64,000 bases of DNA, taken from Apostichopus japonicus. Taxonomy: Eukaryota > Echinodermata > Holothuroidea > Aspidochirotida > Stichopodidae. The stretch lies in the NCBI RefSeq assembly GCF_037975245.1, contig NC_092573.1:12068501-12132500 (forward strand). The letters are read 5' to 3'. Below are positions 32,301 through 37,932 of this stretch, piece by piece. How positions within the stretch are numbered: position 1 is the stretch's first letter; each line of letters begins with the position of its first letter. The notes under the pieces were generated by a model. It worked only from the letters and a program-made list of their open reading frames with translations. It was not told the origin of the DNA and made no database searches. Both the position numbers and the translations under genes were made by a program.

Positions 32301-32656
32301 GCGGATGGTTCTGAGGCCCTTAGAAAGAAGGTGAGTTTAACTTTAATACAGACAAAAACGACATTTGTTAACTTAGGTAGATTAAGGTTTGGAAATTTTA
32401 TAGAAGCACTGCATGATTGAACATTTAATGGTATGGGAGGTAATAGAGACACCGTCGTTATTTTCCAGTGGAAAGCAGTTTTGTTATACATGAGTTTAAA
32501 AGTATGTTTTGTTTCAGTGCAGTTATATAGTTTGAAATGTCCTTCATGCGTTTTTTTTTTTGCCCTTAGCGACGAAATGCTCCACTGAAAGTCTTCCAAC
32601 TCCCAAGACCAGAGAAAAAGAGGAATGAAGATACAAGCTTCGCGTGGCCACGTTAG
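1..32656 (+). CDS. EGF/SEA-repeat single-pass membrane protein, 37 exons, 5' end missing
   Basis: The exons listed below join into one open frame of 1,757 residues ending in TAG (32654-32656). Every junction is GT/AG and phase-compatible. Approximate product positions: 23 EGF-like domains 1-957, SEA1 958-1071, two EGFs to 1156, SEA2 to 1278, Thr-rich segment to 1364, EGF to 1401, SEA3 to 1526, last EGF and stalk to 1588, transmembrane helix 1590-1617, cytoplasmic tail 1618-1757. cbEGF rods are known to be stiff calcium-dependent extracellular arms. SEA domains are typical of heavily glycosylated membrane proteins and are often autoproteolysed. I infer a cell-surface adhesion, receptor or mucin-like role. 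The signal peptide and any N-terminal ligand-binding domain lie upstream of the window. It is not fibrillin (no TB domains), Notch (no LNR or ankyrin repeats) or an adhesion GPCR (one helix only). I do not recognise a named orthologue. Confidence 0.9.
461..586 (+). CDS. exon 2: cbEGF domain
   Basis: Follows ...tgtag. It opens with D-A-D-E-C and has the C-x-N-x4-Y-x-C-x-C calcium/hydroxylation signature ([12 protein letters not shown]). Six cysteines; donor cg|gtgag. Phase 1 in and out, 126 nt. Confidence 0.93.
1046..1168 (+). CDS. exon 3: cbEGF domain
   Basis: Strong acceptor: a long T tract ending in ctttgcag. D-E-D-E-C start and [12 protein letters not shown] core, with an N-glycosylation site (NCT). 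Phase 1-1, 123 nt. Confidence 0.94.
1967..2086 (+). CDS. exon 4: cbEGF domain
   Basis: Acceptor ctacag; D-A-N-E-C start; [12 protein letters not shown] core. Two overlapping donors exist (aaa|gtaggt and tag|gtacag). Only the first, ending at 2086, keeps phase 1 and leads into exon 5. Confidence 0.92.
2585..2655 (-). mobile_element. tRNA-derived SINE-like fragment
   Basis: The reverse complement gives gccggtgccttccaatcata, then aggtctccagttcgagtcac, with a B-box-like GTTCGAGTC. A truncated SINE head is the simplest reading. A similar gtgccttccaatgatgg string occurs at about 40,260. Confidence 0.4.
2700..2942 (+). CDS. exon 5: two fused EGF domains
   Basis: A 243-nt exon without an internal intron. 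The first domain is a cbEGF ([17 protein letters not shown]). The second starts V-S-Y-C-E-N-S-P-C and lacks the calcium-binding acidic start, so it is probably not calcium-binding. Acceptor atcacag, donor at|gtaag. An ancestral intron between the two domains was probably lost. Confidence 0.93.
3508..3633 (+). CDS. exon 6: divergent EGF domain
   Basis: Acceptor catgcag. Reads [11 protein letters not shown] with [12 protein letters not shown]. It looks like a matrilin-type EGF: an Ala replaces the acidic residue before the first Cys, so calcium binding is doubtful. Phase 1-1. Confidence 0.9.
4407..4523 (+). CDS. exon 7: cbEGF domain
   Basis: Acceptor tgtttcag; D-V-D-E-C start; [12 protein letters not shown] core, where the usual Gly before Ser/Tyr is Ala. 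Ends G-D-G-F-Y-C-N; donor g|gtaca. 117 nt, phase 1-1. Confidence 0.92.
5716..5844 (+). CDS. exon 8: cbEGF domain
   Basis: Acceptor tttcatcag; D-I-D-E-C start; [12 protein letters not shown] core, N-glycosylation site NET, donor g|gtatga. A palindromic MITE starts only about 25 bp downstream of the donor. Confidence 0.93.
5866..6175. mobile_element. palindromic MITE-like element, copy A
   Basis: About 310 bp. The left half (...cagtttctactgtaaa, tttgtacc, cggtagcatgtgctat, aactgagg) is the reverse complement of the right half, so the element folds into one long hairpin centred at about 6,015. The ends are degenerate cCGATAC and AATCGgtt. It lies in intron 8. No coding capacity; the transposase family is unknown. 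Confidence 0.85.
6937..7062 (+). CDS. exon 9: cbEGF domain
   Basis: Acceptor tttgcag; D-V-D-E-C start; [12 protein letters not shown] core, ending S-E-C-E; donor g|gtaagt (strong). 126 nt, phase 1-1. Confidence 0.93.
7244..7495. repeat. GAT/ATC microsatellite with orientation switch
   Basis: (ATG)n for about 85 bp, then GATCAT hexamers, then mainly ATC triplets. The array passes from one strand sense to the other and can fold on itself. It lies in intron 9 just upstream of exon 10. Confidence 0.93.
7545..7661 (+). CDS. exon 10: cbEGF domain
   Basis: Acceptor cttttcacag, about 45 bp downstream of a large trinucleotide array. D-V-D-E-C start; [12 protein letters not shown] core; ends G-T-K-C-R; donor c|gtaagt. 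117 nt, phase 1-1. Confidence 0.92.
8576..8698 (+). CDS. exon 11: non-calcium EGF domain
   Basis: Acceptor ttatttttag. Opens [10 protein letters not shown] with six cysteines in EGF spacing. It lacks the D-x-D start and the N-x4-Y core, so it is a non-calcium EGF. Two potential N-glycosylation sites (NST). Donor g|gtaaag, phase 1-1. Confidence 0.88.
9425..9553 (+). CDS. exon 12: cbEGF domain
   Basis: Acceptor gtccacag; D-V-D-E-C start; [12 protein letters not shown] core; N-S-T-C-E end; donor g|gtaaaa. 129 nt, phase 1-1. Confidence 0.93.
10092..10223 (+). CDS. exon 13: cbEGF domain
   Basis: Acceptor gatattag (weak pyrimidine tract); D-I-N-E-C start; [12 protein letters not shown] core. Two potential N-glycosylation sites in the C-terminal loop. 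Donor g|gtaaat. Confidence 0.9.
10832..10948 (+). CDS. exon 14: cbEGF domain
   Basis: Acceptor tatttacag; D-L-D-E-C start; [12 protein letters not shown] core, ending Y-T-G-D-G-R-V-C-K. Donor g|gtatga. A textbook cbEGF, 117 nt. Confidence 0.94.
11270..11310. repeat. TA dinucleotide array
   Basis: About 40 bp of (TA)n in intron 14, after a run of A. Confidence 0.9.
11554..11673 (+). CDS. exon 15: cbEGF domain
   Basis: Acceptor tttccttttag; D-I-D-E-C start; [12 protein letters not shown] core; G-D-G-K-T-C end; donor g|gtaatt. Phase 1-1. Confidence 0.94.
12526..12651 (+). CDS. exon 16: cbEGF domain
   Basis: Acceptor atcttccaag; D-I-N-E-C start; [12 protein letters not shown] core. A Trp follows the second Cys. 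Donor g|gtaagt. 126 nt. Confidence 0.92.
13151..13288 (+). CDS. exon 17: cbEGF domain, long first loop
   Basis: Acceptor taacattag; D-V-D-E-C start. An insertion with the glycosylation site NIT lies between Cys1 and Cys2. [12 protein letters not shown] core, donor g|gtactg. At 138 nt it is the longest single-EGF exon in the array. Confidence 0.92.
13485..13605. repeat. short tandem repeat of ttcaacactt/attcaacactgcc
   Basis: About seven degenerate copies of a decamer-like unit (attcaacact) in intron 17. Confidence 0.7.
14371..14622 (+). CDS. exon 18: two fused cbEGF domains
   Basis: Acceptor aattggcag, 252 nt. Both domains are calcium-type (D-I-D-E-C twice; cores with C-I-N-T-N-G-S-Y and C-I-N-K-N-G-S-F). 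The first has the long loop C-G-P-S-D-T-S-K-C. Donor g|gtgagt. Second fused-EGF exon of the gene. Confidence 0.94.
15085..15216 (+). CDS. exon 19: cbEGF domain
   Basis: Acceptor tttcaacag; D-I-N-E-C start; [12 protein letters not shown] core; extended last loop (G-E-R-L-G-R-N-C); donor g|gtatgt. Confidence 0.93.
15871..15999 (+). CDS. exon 20: cbEGF domain
   Basis: Acceptor tttgatacag, preceded by a run of about 12 C that serves as the pyrimidine tract. D-V-N-E-C start; [12 protein letters not shown] core; donor g|gtaaga. Confidence 0.92.
16137..16160. repeat. short TA array
   Basis: About 22 bp of (AT)n in intron 20. Confidence 0.85.
16625..17355. repeat. three local copies of a short intronic repeat
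   Basis: Versions of gcgaacgtttatcatccaga followed by aggaacaagg-agcaa-gaa and aatggcttacaaatta occur at about 16,645-16,715, 16,850-16,880 (partial) and 17,294-17,357. The last runs straight into the relic SEA exon. Confidence 0.65.
16949..17256. mobile_element. palindromic MITE-like element, copy B
   Basis: Same family as copy A in the opposite orientation: ends ccgattcacg and gtatcgggt; internal blocks cggtagcatgtgctatta and tagcacatgctaccgattta; centre at about 17,105. It lies in intron 20. Confidence 0.85.
17358..17440 (+). pseudogene. relic of a SEA-domain exon in intron 20
   Basis: gaaattcatcccagcaaa, then tatttattcagttta, ttgaggccac and tgtaggaacagtttacag match exon 23 at 18,437-18,512 almost base for base, but with a poly-A expansion and indels that break the frame. 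It has no splice sites. Confidence 0.75.
17485..17610 (+). CDS. exon 21: cbEGF domain before SEA1
   Basis: Acceptor tttacag; D-I-D-E-C start; [12 protein letters not shown] core; ends G-T-C-I; donor a|gtgagt. Last EGF of the long N-terminal array, phase 1 into the first SEA exon. Confidence 0.93.
17999..18114 (+). CDS. exon 22: SEA domain 1, N-terminal half
   Basis: Acceptor tttgacag, phase 1 in and phase 0 out (gat|gtgggt). Reads [14 protein letters not shown] and continues to M-E-F-D: an amphipathic strand then an acidic helix, as in SEA domains. Assigned to SEA by its joint pattern with exon 23 and by the matching exon layout of exons 26-27 and 31-32. Confidence 0.8.
18383..18608 (+). CDS. 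exon 23: SEA domain 1, C-terminal half
   Basis: Acceptor cttccag, phase 0 in. The donor at 18609 gives phase 1; a second donor 4 nt downstream would break the frame. Contains [12 protein letters not shown], then I-F-I-Q-F-N-L-E-V, the SEA strand pair. The turn that normally holds G-S-V-V-V is P-A-R-N-H here, so autoproteolysis looks lost. Confidence 0.8.
19342..19473 (+). CDS. exon 24: EGF domain between SEA1 and SEA2
   Basis: Acceptor gattag, phase 1-1. Opens [12 protein letters not shown]; core [14 protein letters not shown]; ends [10 protein letters not shown]. Pro replaces Glu before Cys1 and the loop is extended, so calcium binding is uncertain. Confidence 0.88.
19612..19805 (-). mobile_element. 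tRNA-like repeat (SINE), copy 1
   Basis: The minus strand has a degraded tRNA-like module: an A-box region near 19,700 and a B-box (ggatttcgaatcccgg) near 19,660. The sequence matches the copy at 51,311-51,500 along its whole length. It lies in intron 24. Confidence 0.65.
19850..19912 (+). mobile_element. truncated SINE fragment, inverted relative to copy 1
   Basis: gggacgctcgggttcgaaac plus gaattttttcactgttgttg matches the B-box and tail of the neighbouring SINE in the opposite orientation. The two could form an intronic hairpin. Confidence 0.5.
20009..20131 (+). CDS. exon 25: cbEGF-like domain
   Basis: Acceptor ccaccatag; D-E-N-E-C start; core [12 protein letters not shown]; ends E-D-C-I; donor g|gtaagc. 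123 nt, phase 1-1, directly precedes SEA2. Confidence 0.9.
20479..20606 (+). CDS. exon 26: SEA domain 2, N-terminal half
   Basis: Acceptor cttatag; a second AG 8 nt downstream would change the frame. Phase 1 in, phase 0 out (ttg|gtaagt). Reads [21 protein letters not shown], a clear SEA start, and ends T-L-C-K-L. The following intron holds a large minisatellite. Confidence 0.87.
20741..21650. repeat. minisatellite, about 26-bp unit, in the intron inside SEA2
   Basis: Degenerate repeats of the type aagtttgtatataagtacct plus tacctc. The first 200 bp show a longer period alternating catgtttgtatcacatcgtg with tttgtatctaagtaccctac. About 35 units in all. Confidence 0.85.
21978..22215 (+). CDS. 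exon 27: SEA domain 2, C-terminal half
   Basis: Acceptor tattctcag, phase 0 in, donor a|gtaaga, phase 1 out. Contains [20 protein letters not shown], aligned with the SEA strand pair. The cleavage turn is P-N-L, not G-S. Its Cys and the Cys at the end of exon 26 may form a disulfide. Confidence 0.87.
22726..22766 (-). ncRNA. degenerate hammerhead-like motif of the Penelope-like element
   Basis: Minus strand: AGCCT, TTGAAGA, GATCC-loop-GGATC, GAAA, then AGGCC. The outer arms pair (stem I) and GATCC/GGATC pair (stem II). The core CTGANGA has mutated to TTGAAGA, so it is probably inactive. Confidence 0.5.
22726..23364 (-). mobile_element. 3' end of a Penelope-like retroelement (GIY-YIG remnant plus 3' region)
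   Basis: On the minus strand from about 23,364 to 23,050 one reads [14 protein letters not shown], then R-F-Y-G-H-R, then G-E-H-F-N-L-P-N-H and [11 protein letters not shown]. This is the GIY-YIG endonuclease pattern found at the C-terminus of Penelope-like elements. About 280 bp of purine-rich sequence follows on the + strand, then a hammerhead-like motif at 22,726-22,766, where such elements carry one. The reverse transcriptase part is absent. Inserted antisense in the intron before exon 28. Confidence 0.8.
23589..23717 (+). CDS. exon 28: Thr-rich mucin-like segment, copy 1
   Basis: After tgtgtttgaag; an alternative in-frame AG lies 9 nt downstream. About a third of the 43 residues are Thr and the rest is rich in Ser (e.g. 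[10 protein letters not shown]), as in O-glycosylated mucin spacers. Donor tta g|gtaagt, phase 1-1. It lies in the first unit of a 1.1-kb tandem duplication. Confidence 0.78.
24160..24478 (-). pseudogene. duplicated GIY-YIG fragment of the Penelope-like element
   Basis: Second copy of the endonuclease remnant ([16 protein letters not shown]), carried within the 1.1-kb tandem duplication. It has no hammerhead-like end of its own, because the duplication breakpoint falls inside the element's purine-rich tract. Confidence 0.8.
24703..24831 (+). CDS. exon 29: Thr-rich mucin-like segment, copy 2
   Basis: Exact positional copy of exon 28, 1,114 nt downstream, with the same splice sites. It differs at five bases that change four residues (I to M, V to A, Q to E, L to F). 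Phase 1-1, so including or skipping either copy keeps the frame. Confidence 0.78.
25327..25437 (+). CDS. exon 30: short EGF-like domain before SEA3
   Basis: Acceptor gccctcag. Opens [10 protein letters not shown] with compact loops (C-I-N-S-E-C-V-C) and ends N-G-C-Q. At 111 nt it is the shortest EGF in the protein, with no calcium signature. Donor g|gtatgc. Confidence 0.87.
25590..26345. repeat. degenerate tandem array with GACCTTTGACC motifs
   Basis: Imperfect units of about 110-130 bp repeat the blocks ttttgacatt.ccttgacat, tcaattcaatattccccttg, gagttatagcaa and gacctctgacc. The right end (ccaagccgttaaggaggagt, then acagacatacataaacaaac) has the look of a dispersed element end. Confidence 0.6.
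26600..26727 (+). CDS. exon 31: SEA domain 3, N-terminal half
   Basis: Acceptor acctcttag, phase 1 in, phase 0 out (ttg|gtgagt). Reads [20 protein letters not shown], ending L-V-C-D-L. Same length (128 nt) as exon 26 and clearly paralogous to it. Confidence 0.87.
26766..26832 (+). mobile_element. tRNA-derived SINE-like fragment
   Basis: Contains ttacagtggttaaggc (A-box-like) and gcaagcttgagtcctggc (B-box-like) about 35 bp apart, directly upstream of the GAGTAC-rich element. Confidence 0.45.
26840..27495. mobile_element. GAGTAC-rich element, possible non-autonomous hAT-type
   Basis: Both flanks are packed with gagtac/gtactc motifs (e.g. gaacgagtactttttcatct, repeated about 30 bp apart) around a unique centre at about 27,020-27,290. 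The right end reads ctcgagtactacaacactg, whose complement CAGTGTTG resembles hAT termini. The left end is degenerate and no 8-bp target duplication was visible. Confidence 0.45.
27963..28209 (+). CDS. exon 32: SEA domain 3, C-terminal half with GS motif
   Basis: The acceptor is ttcattcctgacag at 27961-27962. A second AG at 27974-27975 fails because phase 0 is required. Contains [20 protein letters not shown]. The G-S-I at about 28,044-28,052 falls where cleaved SEA domains carry G-S-V-V-V, the only one of the three SEA copies to do so. Donor c|gtaagt, phase 1. Confidence 0.87.
28929..29010 (+). CDS. exon 33: last EGF domain, N-terminal part
   Basis: Acceptor tcattcacag. Reads [17 protein letters not shown], the first three cysteines of a laminin/Notch-style EGF. 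It ends in phase 2 (tgcag|gtaaac), the only EGF in this gene split by an intron. Confidence 0.8.
29970..30073 (+). CDS. exon 34: last EGF domain, C-terminal part, and stalk
   Basis: Acceptor ttaacatag, phase 2 in. Completes the EGF with [11 protein letters not shown], then a Val/Pro/Ile stalk with a repeated V-P-(I/T) pattern ([13 protein letters not shown]). Donor g|gtaggt, phase 1. Confidence 0.8.
30866..31165. mobile_element. palindromic MITE-like element, copy C
   Basis: Same family and orientation as copy B: ccgattaacacagag at one end, gtgcatcgggt at the other, hairpin centre at about 31,020. It lies in the intron before the transmembrane exon. Confidence 0.85.
31371..31678 (+). CDS. 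exon 35: transmembrane helix and juxtamembrane tail
   Basis: Acceptor tttcgtggcag, phase 1 in. After D-V-W come about 25 hydrophobic residues ([18 protein letters not shown] and on), then the stop-transfer cluster R-N-R-R. The cytoplasmic part has a Ser-rich stretch ([10 protein letters not shown]) and an acidic amphipathic segment near its end. Donor aac|gtaagt, phase 0. Confidence 0.88.
32217..32330 (+). CDS. exon 36: cytoplasmic tail
   Basis: Acceptor ttttaaatag, phase 0-0, 38 codons, donor aag|gtgagt. Charged and polar ([15 protein letters not shown]), with tyrosines in Q-V-R-Y-E, E-S-L-Y-N and K-G-P-Y-V that could be phosphorylated. No known domain. Confidence 0.75.
32570..32656 (+). 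CDS. exon 37: cytoplasmic tail end and stop codon
   Basis: Acceptor tttttttttgcccttag, phase 0. It encodes 28 residues: a basic segment ([10 protein letters not shown]) and the C-terminus T-S-F-A-W-P-R, then TAG. The summed exon length from base 2 is a multiple of three, so the frame agrees with all upstream exons. Confidence 0.8.
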   Translation, partial: RRNAPLKVFQLPRPEKKRNEDTSFAWPR

Positions 32657-33090
32657 AAGTTTAGAAAAGACATAGGCTAGTAAACAGTACACTAAAGAGA
32701 TCAGGGGAACAAAATTTGATTCTATGAATGCGCTTTCATAATAAGAAATTGACTTAGTTTTCATTTTCTCATATCAATTGATTACCCTTTGATACAAATT
32801 GCTGAATTGAGATGGAAATGCTGTGAAACTTATTCTTGGTTCAAAACCTTGTGACTCTTTCTCTAAAATACATTTATAGCCGCATCGGAACAATTTGTTG
32901 ATATCACCTTCAAAGAGATAACACAGATAAAAGCAAAATTATATAATGAATCATCTCGTAATATCATTAAGTATAAGCTTGCTGCATAAAGTAAAGAAGA
33001 AAGGAATGAAATCATTGATTGTTATTGTCATGAATGATGACTTAAGTGATTTAATGAGATGGAATAAAAGTATAACCTGGATTGTGAATT
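32657..33090 (+). other. probable 3' UTR of the EGF/SEA gene
   Basis: Follows the TAG stop. The first canonical AATAAA downstream is at 33,063-33,068, giving a 3' UTR of about 430 nt if it is used. The real cleavage site cannot be seen. Confidence 0.45.
33063..33068 (+). terminator. candidate polyadenylation signal AATAAA
   Basis: First canonical hexamer after the stop codon of the EGF/SEA gene. Such hexamers are frequent by chance in AT-rich DNA. Confidence 0.4.
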
Positions 33091-33458
33091 CATATTATAT
33101 CCTGAAGAAACTAACTTGTTTGAATTATATTCCTTAAAAAAGGTATACGTACAGTAATCATTAAAAGTTTAATAAGAGAAAGTTTACTCTTATTATGAAT
33201 CTCTGTCGTATTAATCGAACTCGCCAAATGCTTGAATATATTCAATTATTGGAATTGAATCGTTAAACTTGAGGTACCGGTAGGGAAATTGATGAATATA
33301 TATTTATGAATATATATAAATTATAGGTGAGGCATTGAACTTTGATGCTTTTTAATAGACACTGTCGTTTTTCCAAAATGTAATTTCATAGTACCATACG
33401 AATTGACACAATGCAATTTCCCTTTGCGTTTCTAATAATAATTATGTAAAAGTATAGA

Positions 33459-33499
33459 GAGCCTGACGTTTCGATCCTAGCAGGATCTTCTTCAGAGGT
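33459..33499 (-). ncRNA. hammerhead-like motif, best preserved copy
   Basis: Minus strand: CCT, CTGAAGA, stem GATCC/GGATC, GAAAC, GTC, AGGCT. This matches the hammerhead layout CUGANGA, stem II, GAAA, short stem III, UH, stem I. There is one extra A before stem II. Stem III is only AC/GU, so it would need to act as a dimer, as reported for Penelope-like elements. Confidence 0.5.
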
Positions 33500-33501
33500 A
33501 T

Positions 33502-33526
33502 TTAGCCTCTGAAGAAGATGCTGCTA
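33502..33526 (+). repeat. inverted half-copy of the hammerhead-like motif
   Basis: AGCCTCTGAAGAAGATGCTGCT in + orientation (shown in parts: AGCCT, CTGAAGA, AGATGCTGCT) mirrors the end of the minus-strand motif beside it and creates a short palindrome. Confidence 0.6.
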
Positions 33527-33529
33527 AAA

Positions 33530-35225
33530 AATGGAAATTAATTTTTGTTTTAGACATAGTTCATGTAATATTGGTAAATGAGGAGGGTTGGATTTGCTTC
33601 GATCCATGGAAACTAATAAAATAGCTTGGCCGAATCATGAACGTAACGTGCGAACGTAAAGAATTGACGATTTCTAATTATTTCTTATTATTGCTAGTTC
33701 ATGCCATTTTATGTTTATTGTTATGCTTTTTTGCAATTTTTTCCTTTGTTGGAATTTAGACATTTTTTGCCGAACCGAATTGGCTTGGTATGAAATTGCA
33801 ATGTCCGCCATTTTCTGTCTTACTGTCTTACATACTTGAAACGTAATGATATATTTCACTTCTTTGATGGTAATAACACGAAATACGAGACTGGAGAAAA
33901 TAATGTAAATTCGCACACACTGTAAGATTCATTTTACCTACCCACTTGACATTCCATTGTGGTATGTTCTATTTTCTGTAATTGATTTGAAATCATAGCT
34001 GTCTGTTAAAAAAAAATATTACAAGCAGGAATTAAATTGGCAATCTAATTGAATGATCGTGTTTGTGTATGTATCTATATGTACAGAATATCTGGTATAA
34101 TCTAACTCAGAACAAACTGCCTCCCATAGGAGAAACAGGCAGAAGGGTGGGTTAATGTATGTTTGTGTTTGGGAGCAGTTATAGGGGAGAAATTGTCTCC
34201 TGATTTAAACCCAAAACACGTAAAACCTATAATAGTTCTGATAAAGGAAATTACAGAGTAGACAAAGTTGAAGGTACACGTTAACAACCCTCTTGATAAC
34301 GCCAACAACCCCCTCCCCCTCCCCTCTCCCGTCCCCCTCCTCTCCCCTCCCTCCCCTCCCAAATAACAAACAATTCATAAATAACTGGTGAAAGAATTCA
34401 AAACTTATAACTAAAATAAACTATTGGAAGTGTTACCTTAAATTTGTTACTAAAGGAATGATATAAAATGATAAGAAAAAACCTGTGAATTAACCTTCAA
34501 GTAATAGTGCCTGAATCATTCGTGACTGGTTTCTTATTGGTCAATTTAAATGACGCATAATCCCAGACCTATTGTGAGAACCTAAGCCTGTGTAGATGAA
34601 TGTATAGTTGCTAGGACTTGTTTTAGGGTGGGCGATTTTCGGGTCAAATTTTCACGTCATATTGGGGGACGAAATGTAACATTTTTGCTTAATTTCCTCT
34701 TAATGCTTTACTCTATGGCTCCAATATTTTAGAATATGTTTAAGCCATTAACAGCAAACATAACCGAGCAGAATTATTTTGCTATAGTGAAGGTGGGGTT
34801 CTGGATAATTACTTTGATGAAATGTTTCCTACAAATTGGGTCGGATTCAAAATTTCACCCATTTGTAGAATCTTGGGTATTAGCATTACCTCAATAACAG
34901 ATTCCCGTTAGCATTAATACTGCACTTTAGGTTTGGAGTAAAGGGAAGAGATTGTAAATAGAAAATTTTAGTTTTTACGTTAATCCACGAAAGGTACAAA
35001 CGTTTTACAATGATACATTCCATTCAAGTCTCTAAACAGGAAATAGAAGGTTTATTAACTCGTTTTAATACGGGTCAGTCCTGAAACAGAAAATAGAGTT
35101 CTCCGTATGAACCGGGGGAAGGTTTTACCTGTGCTCATCGTTCGTTTTTGTATACTGCCCCCAGTTGTGGAATCACACTCAGCAGGTCATATCTGCATTG
35201 AATATCGACATCTTTTACTGTCTTT
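33530..35225. other. intergenic, no gene seen
   Basis: AT-rich sequence without convincing coding or repeat signal, apart from a C-rich tract at about 34,305-34,362. Confidence 0.6.
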
Positions 35226-35649
35226 GCTGTGCTGCCTATTAATAGTGCCCTCTTAACATAGGCAACGTTGGATCTTGAGTCTGAGCTTAAAGGGTGTGAA
35301 GACTCACGCACAAAGAAACGTCTCATGCCGGTAATCTGACTTAGTTTCGAATGATGTATAACAGAAGTGTTAGACACCACCATCGATCCCAGAAAATACA
35401 CACACAGTTTGCTACCGTCGGTAATTAGACACTAGTGTACAGTCAATACATACAGCTACGGTCAATACCCACAGCACAGTGTCCATAGCAGCGATGGACA
35501 TCTCAGGTCTAGATAAAAGATTACAAGGAATCACGTTTCATTACTGTCTGCATTTTGCAGCGATAAGAAGAAAACTTCACGTGCAAGCAACGGAAAGTTA
35601 ACTTTTTCAGAGCGCGACACGCGGTTTGGGGCGAGTCTTCAATGCCTTT

Positions 35650-36310
35650 AAAGATTGGGAATTAGTTAGTATTAGTACTAACGCTGTATCCGAACGGCTG
35701 TAACCACTTATATCTCTTAGTAACATTGAGGGGTGTCCAATTATGTGAACATTTCAGAATTGGTCAAAGTTACCTATACCAAACACACAATGCAATTTCA
35801 ACTCTGAACATTTTTCTTTCAATTTTCTTTGTAACGATGGACCCATGGATAGAGAATTTACCAATTTTGCACTGGACTAGTATTTTAACTGAAGAAGCGC
35901 TGAGTTGATATGAGAAAAACGATTGAAAATGCTGCCTAATTAAAGTGCCCTCTTAAAATAGGCAATGTTGGTCTGAGCTTGATGATTGGGAATTAGTTAG
36001 TATTAGTATTAACGCTGTATCTGAACGGCTGCAACCACTTAAATATCTTAGTTACATTGAGGGGTGTTCAATTATATGAACATTTCAGAATGGGTTAAAG
36101 TTACCTATACCCAACACACAATGCAATTCAACTCTGAAGATTTGTCCTTTCAAGACAGGCTTAGTTTTGTTTTAAACGACAGATGGACCCATGGATAGAG
36201 AATTCACCAATTTTACAATGGACTAGCATTTAAAAAAAATATATCGACAGTAAGAATGGCGACTGACGAAGCGCTGATTTAAAATGAGAAAAACGATTAA
36301 AATTGTTTAT
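35650..36310. repeat. tandem duplication of about 340 bp
   Basis: gattgggaattagttagtat begins both 35,653 and 35,983. The copies share aacgctgtat, gaacggctg, ttgaggggtgt, atggacccatggatagagaa and gaagcgctga. A linked segment (agtgccctcttaa.ataggca) occurs at 35,245 and 35,945. Copies are roughly 85-90% alike, with small indels. Confidence 0.85.
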
Positions 36311-37857
36311 CAAATTATTCATCTTATCCACGCAATTGTTCAAATAGGACAACTAAGCTAGTAAACGATATTTTGGGATGTACTACACTAAAGGTTATGA
36401 ACTCAAGAGACATTTTAAATGCACGGACAAGGGTGTTGGTGGTGAGGAGGTGGTATAGTATGTGTTTCTTCAATTAACCAATTACAGATTTTGACGTTGA
36501 ATATATCTGCGGCACGACTCCCGTGCCATAAGTCCTAATATCGACATATGTCGACTTTAGTTGACATATTTCAGTTTCGCCTGCTCTTTTTGAACTAAGT
36601 CGTCATATGTAAGAGAAATGGACATCTGAAGATTTTCCCGCAAGTGATAGTTTCTCGTCCCTTTCATAGTTTTCTTCATGTTCCATTGTTTTAATTGCAA
36701 AAAAACGGCTTATATTGAATACAATTCAAGTTCATCATTTTCTTTTACCCTCATTGGATGATTTTGTCACATGCCATTGTTTAACGTGCTTGATTGGAAG
36801 AAACTGTCGACTATTTGCAAGAAATCGGAGACATGAGAGAGAGTGATGAGAGTCTGCATTTCGATGATTATCTAAGTGTTAGCTCTCTGTCCAAGGACAG
36901 TAAACACATTATGCAGTTATGGTTGATTAAATGTGTTTAGGACTTTGTACTTTATGACACTGAAGATGCATGATTGATCGAAAGTGTGGCACTTTCATGA
37001 GAACTTTCTCGACAATACAGCTGACAAAGAAATAAATGTAACGTTTGCTGAAAAGCTCAGCGTTTATATTAAAGCTGTCTATGCAGTTGGTTACCAGTTT
37101 GCGGTAATTTCCACCCCATATTTCTGCAAAACAAGATTTTAAATAGTGATCGAACAAAGAAGATCCCCTGGATTTTGTTTCGCATGATACGTGAGTATTG
37201 AATAATTACAGTTTATATTTGAAATGCACATTGCCATATTAAGTATCAAAAACAAAATGAGCAGCCATAATGTTCAAAACTTTTTCACTTTTCTTCTTTG
37301 TCGCATCAAACGAACCTTTTGTATTGGGATTTAGAATATTACACTCCACATTGCCAAAAGAAGCAGCTTTAATCGCTCAGCATGGATATTAAACCATGCA
37401 CATATAGCGCCAGCTCTGTTTCGATGTTTGCCCTGTCTACTTGTGATGTATCAATGTAGACATCTTGTTTACCAGATACTTTGTAAAACGCCAGGATGCC
37501 AAGCCCCTGAGCAAACAAGATCGGAGTGATATTCTTTGCTTTTCTCTCATATACACGTCAGAATTTTGCAAATCCATGGCAACGGATGATGACCGGAAAT
37601 TTCCGTCAACGATACAGACAACCGGCATGTGACGTAAATGAGTATATACATGACATTGCTACACAGCAATTTTCACGGGAAAAAAGAAAGCAGCGACAAG
37701 GCACATATAAAATAATAAAATTTATTGGCAAACTACGTGACAAAACTTTAAGGAGTATCGATGCAGTGCAGATGCATAACTCACACCGCTACATAGTCAG
37801 GATACCTACCAAGGATTCAAGTCACTTGGCTTGCCCAAAATAATAAGCGTAACATAG
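36311..37857. other. intergenic, no gene seen
   Basis: Only short chance open frames. A small palindromic patch (cgacatatgtcga) lies at about 36,541. Confidence 0.55.
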
Positions 37858-37859
37858 GA

Positions 37860-37930
<71 letters not shown>
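37858..37930. repeat. TA dinucleotide array
   Basis: About 70 bp of (TA)n, intergenic. Confidence 0.92.

Positions 37931-37932
<2 letters not shown>

Noticed and set aside
1-32656. Identity as fibrillin, Notch, nidogen or an EGF-type adhesion GPCR
   Set aside because: No TB, LNR, nidogen or GAIN/7TM modules are present. The SEA domains and the single helix point elsewhere.
35135-35401. 88-codon minus-strand open frame, possibly transposon-derived
   Set aside because: No motif I could assign. Kept only as part of the duplication finding.
37526-37843. 105-codon open frame on the + strand
   Set aside because: No domain, ordinary base composition, not supported by splice or start signals.
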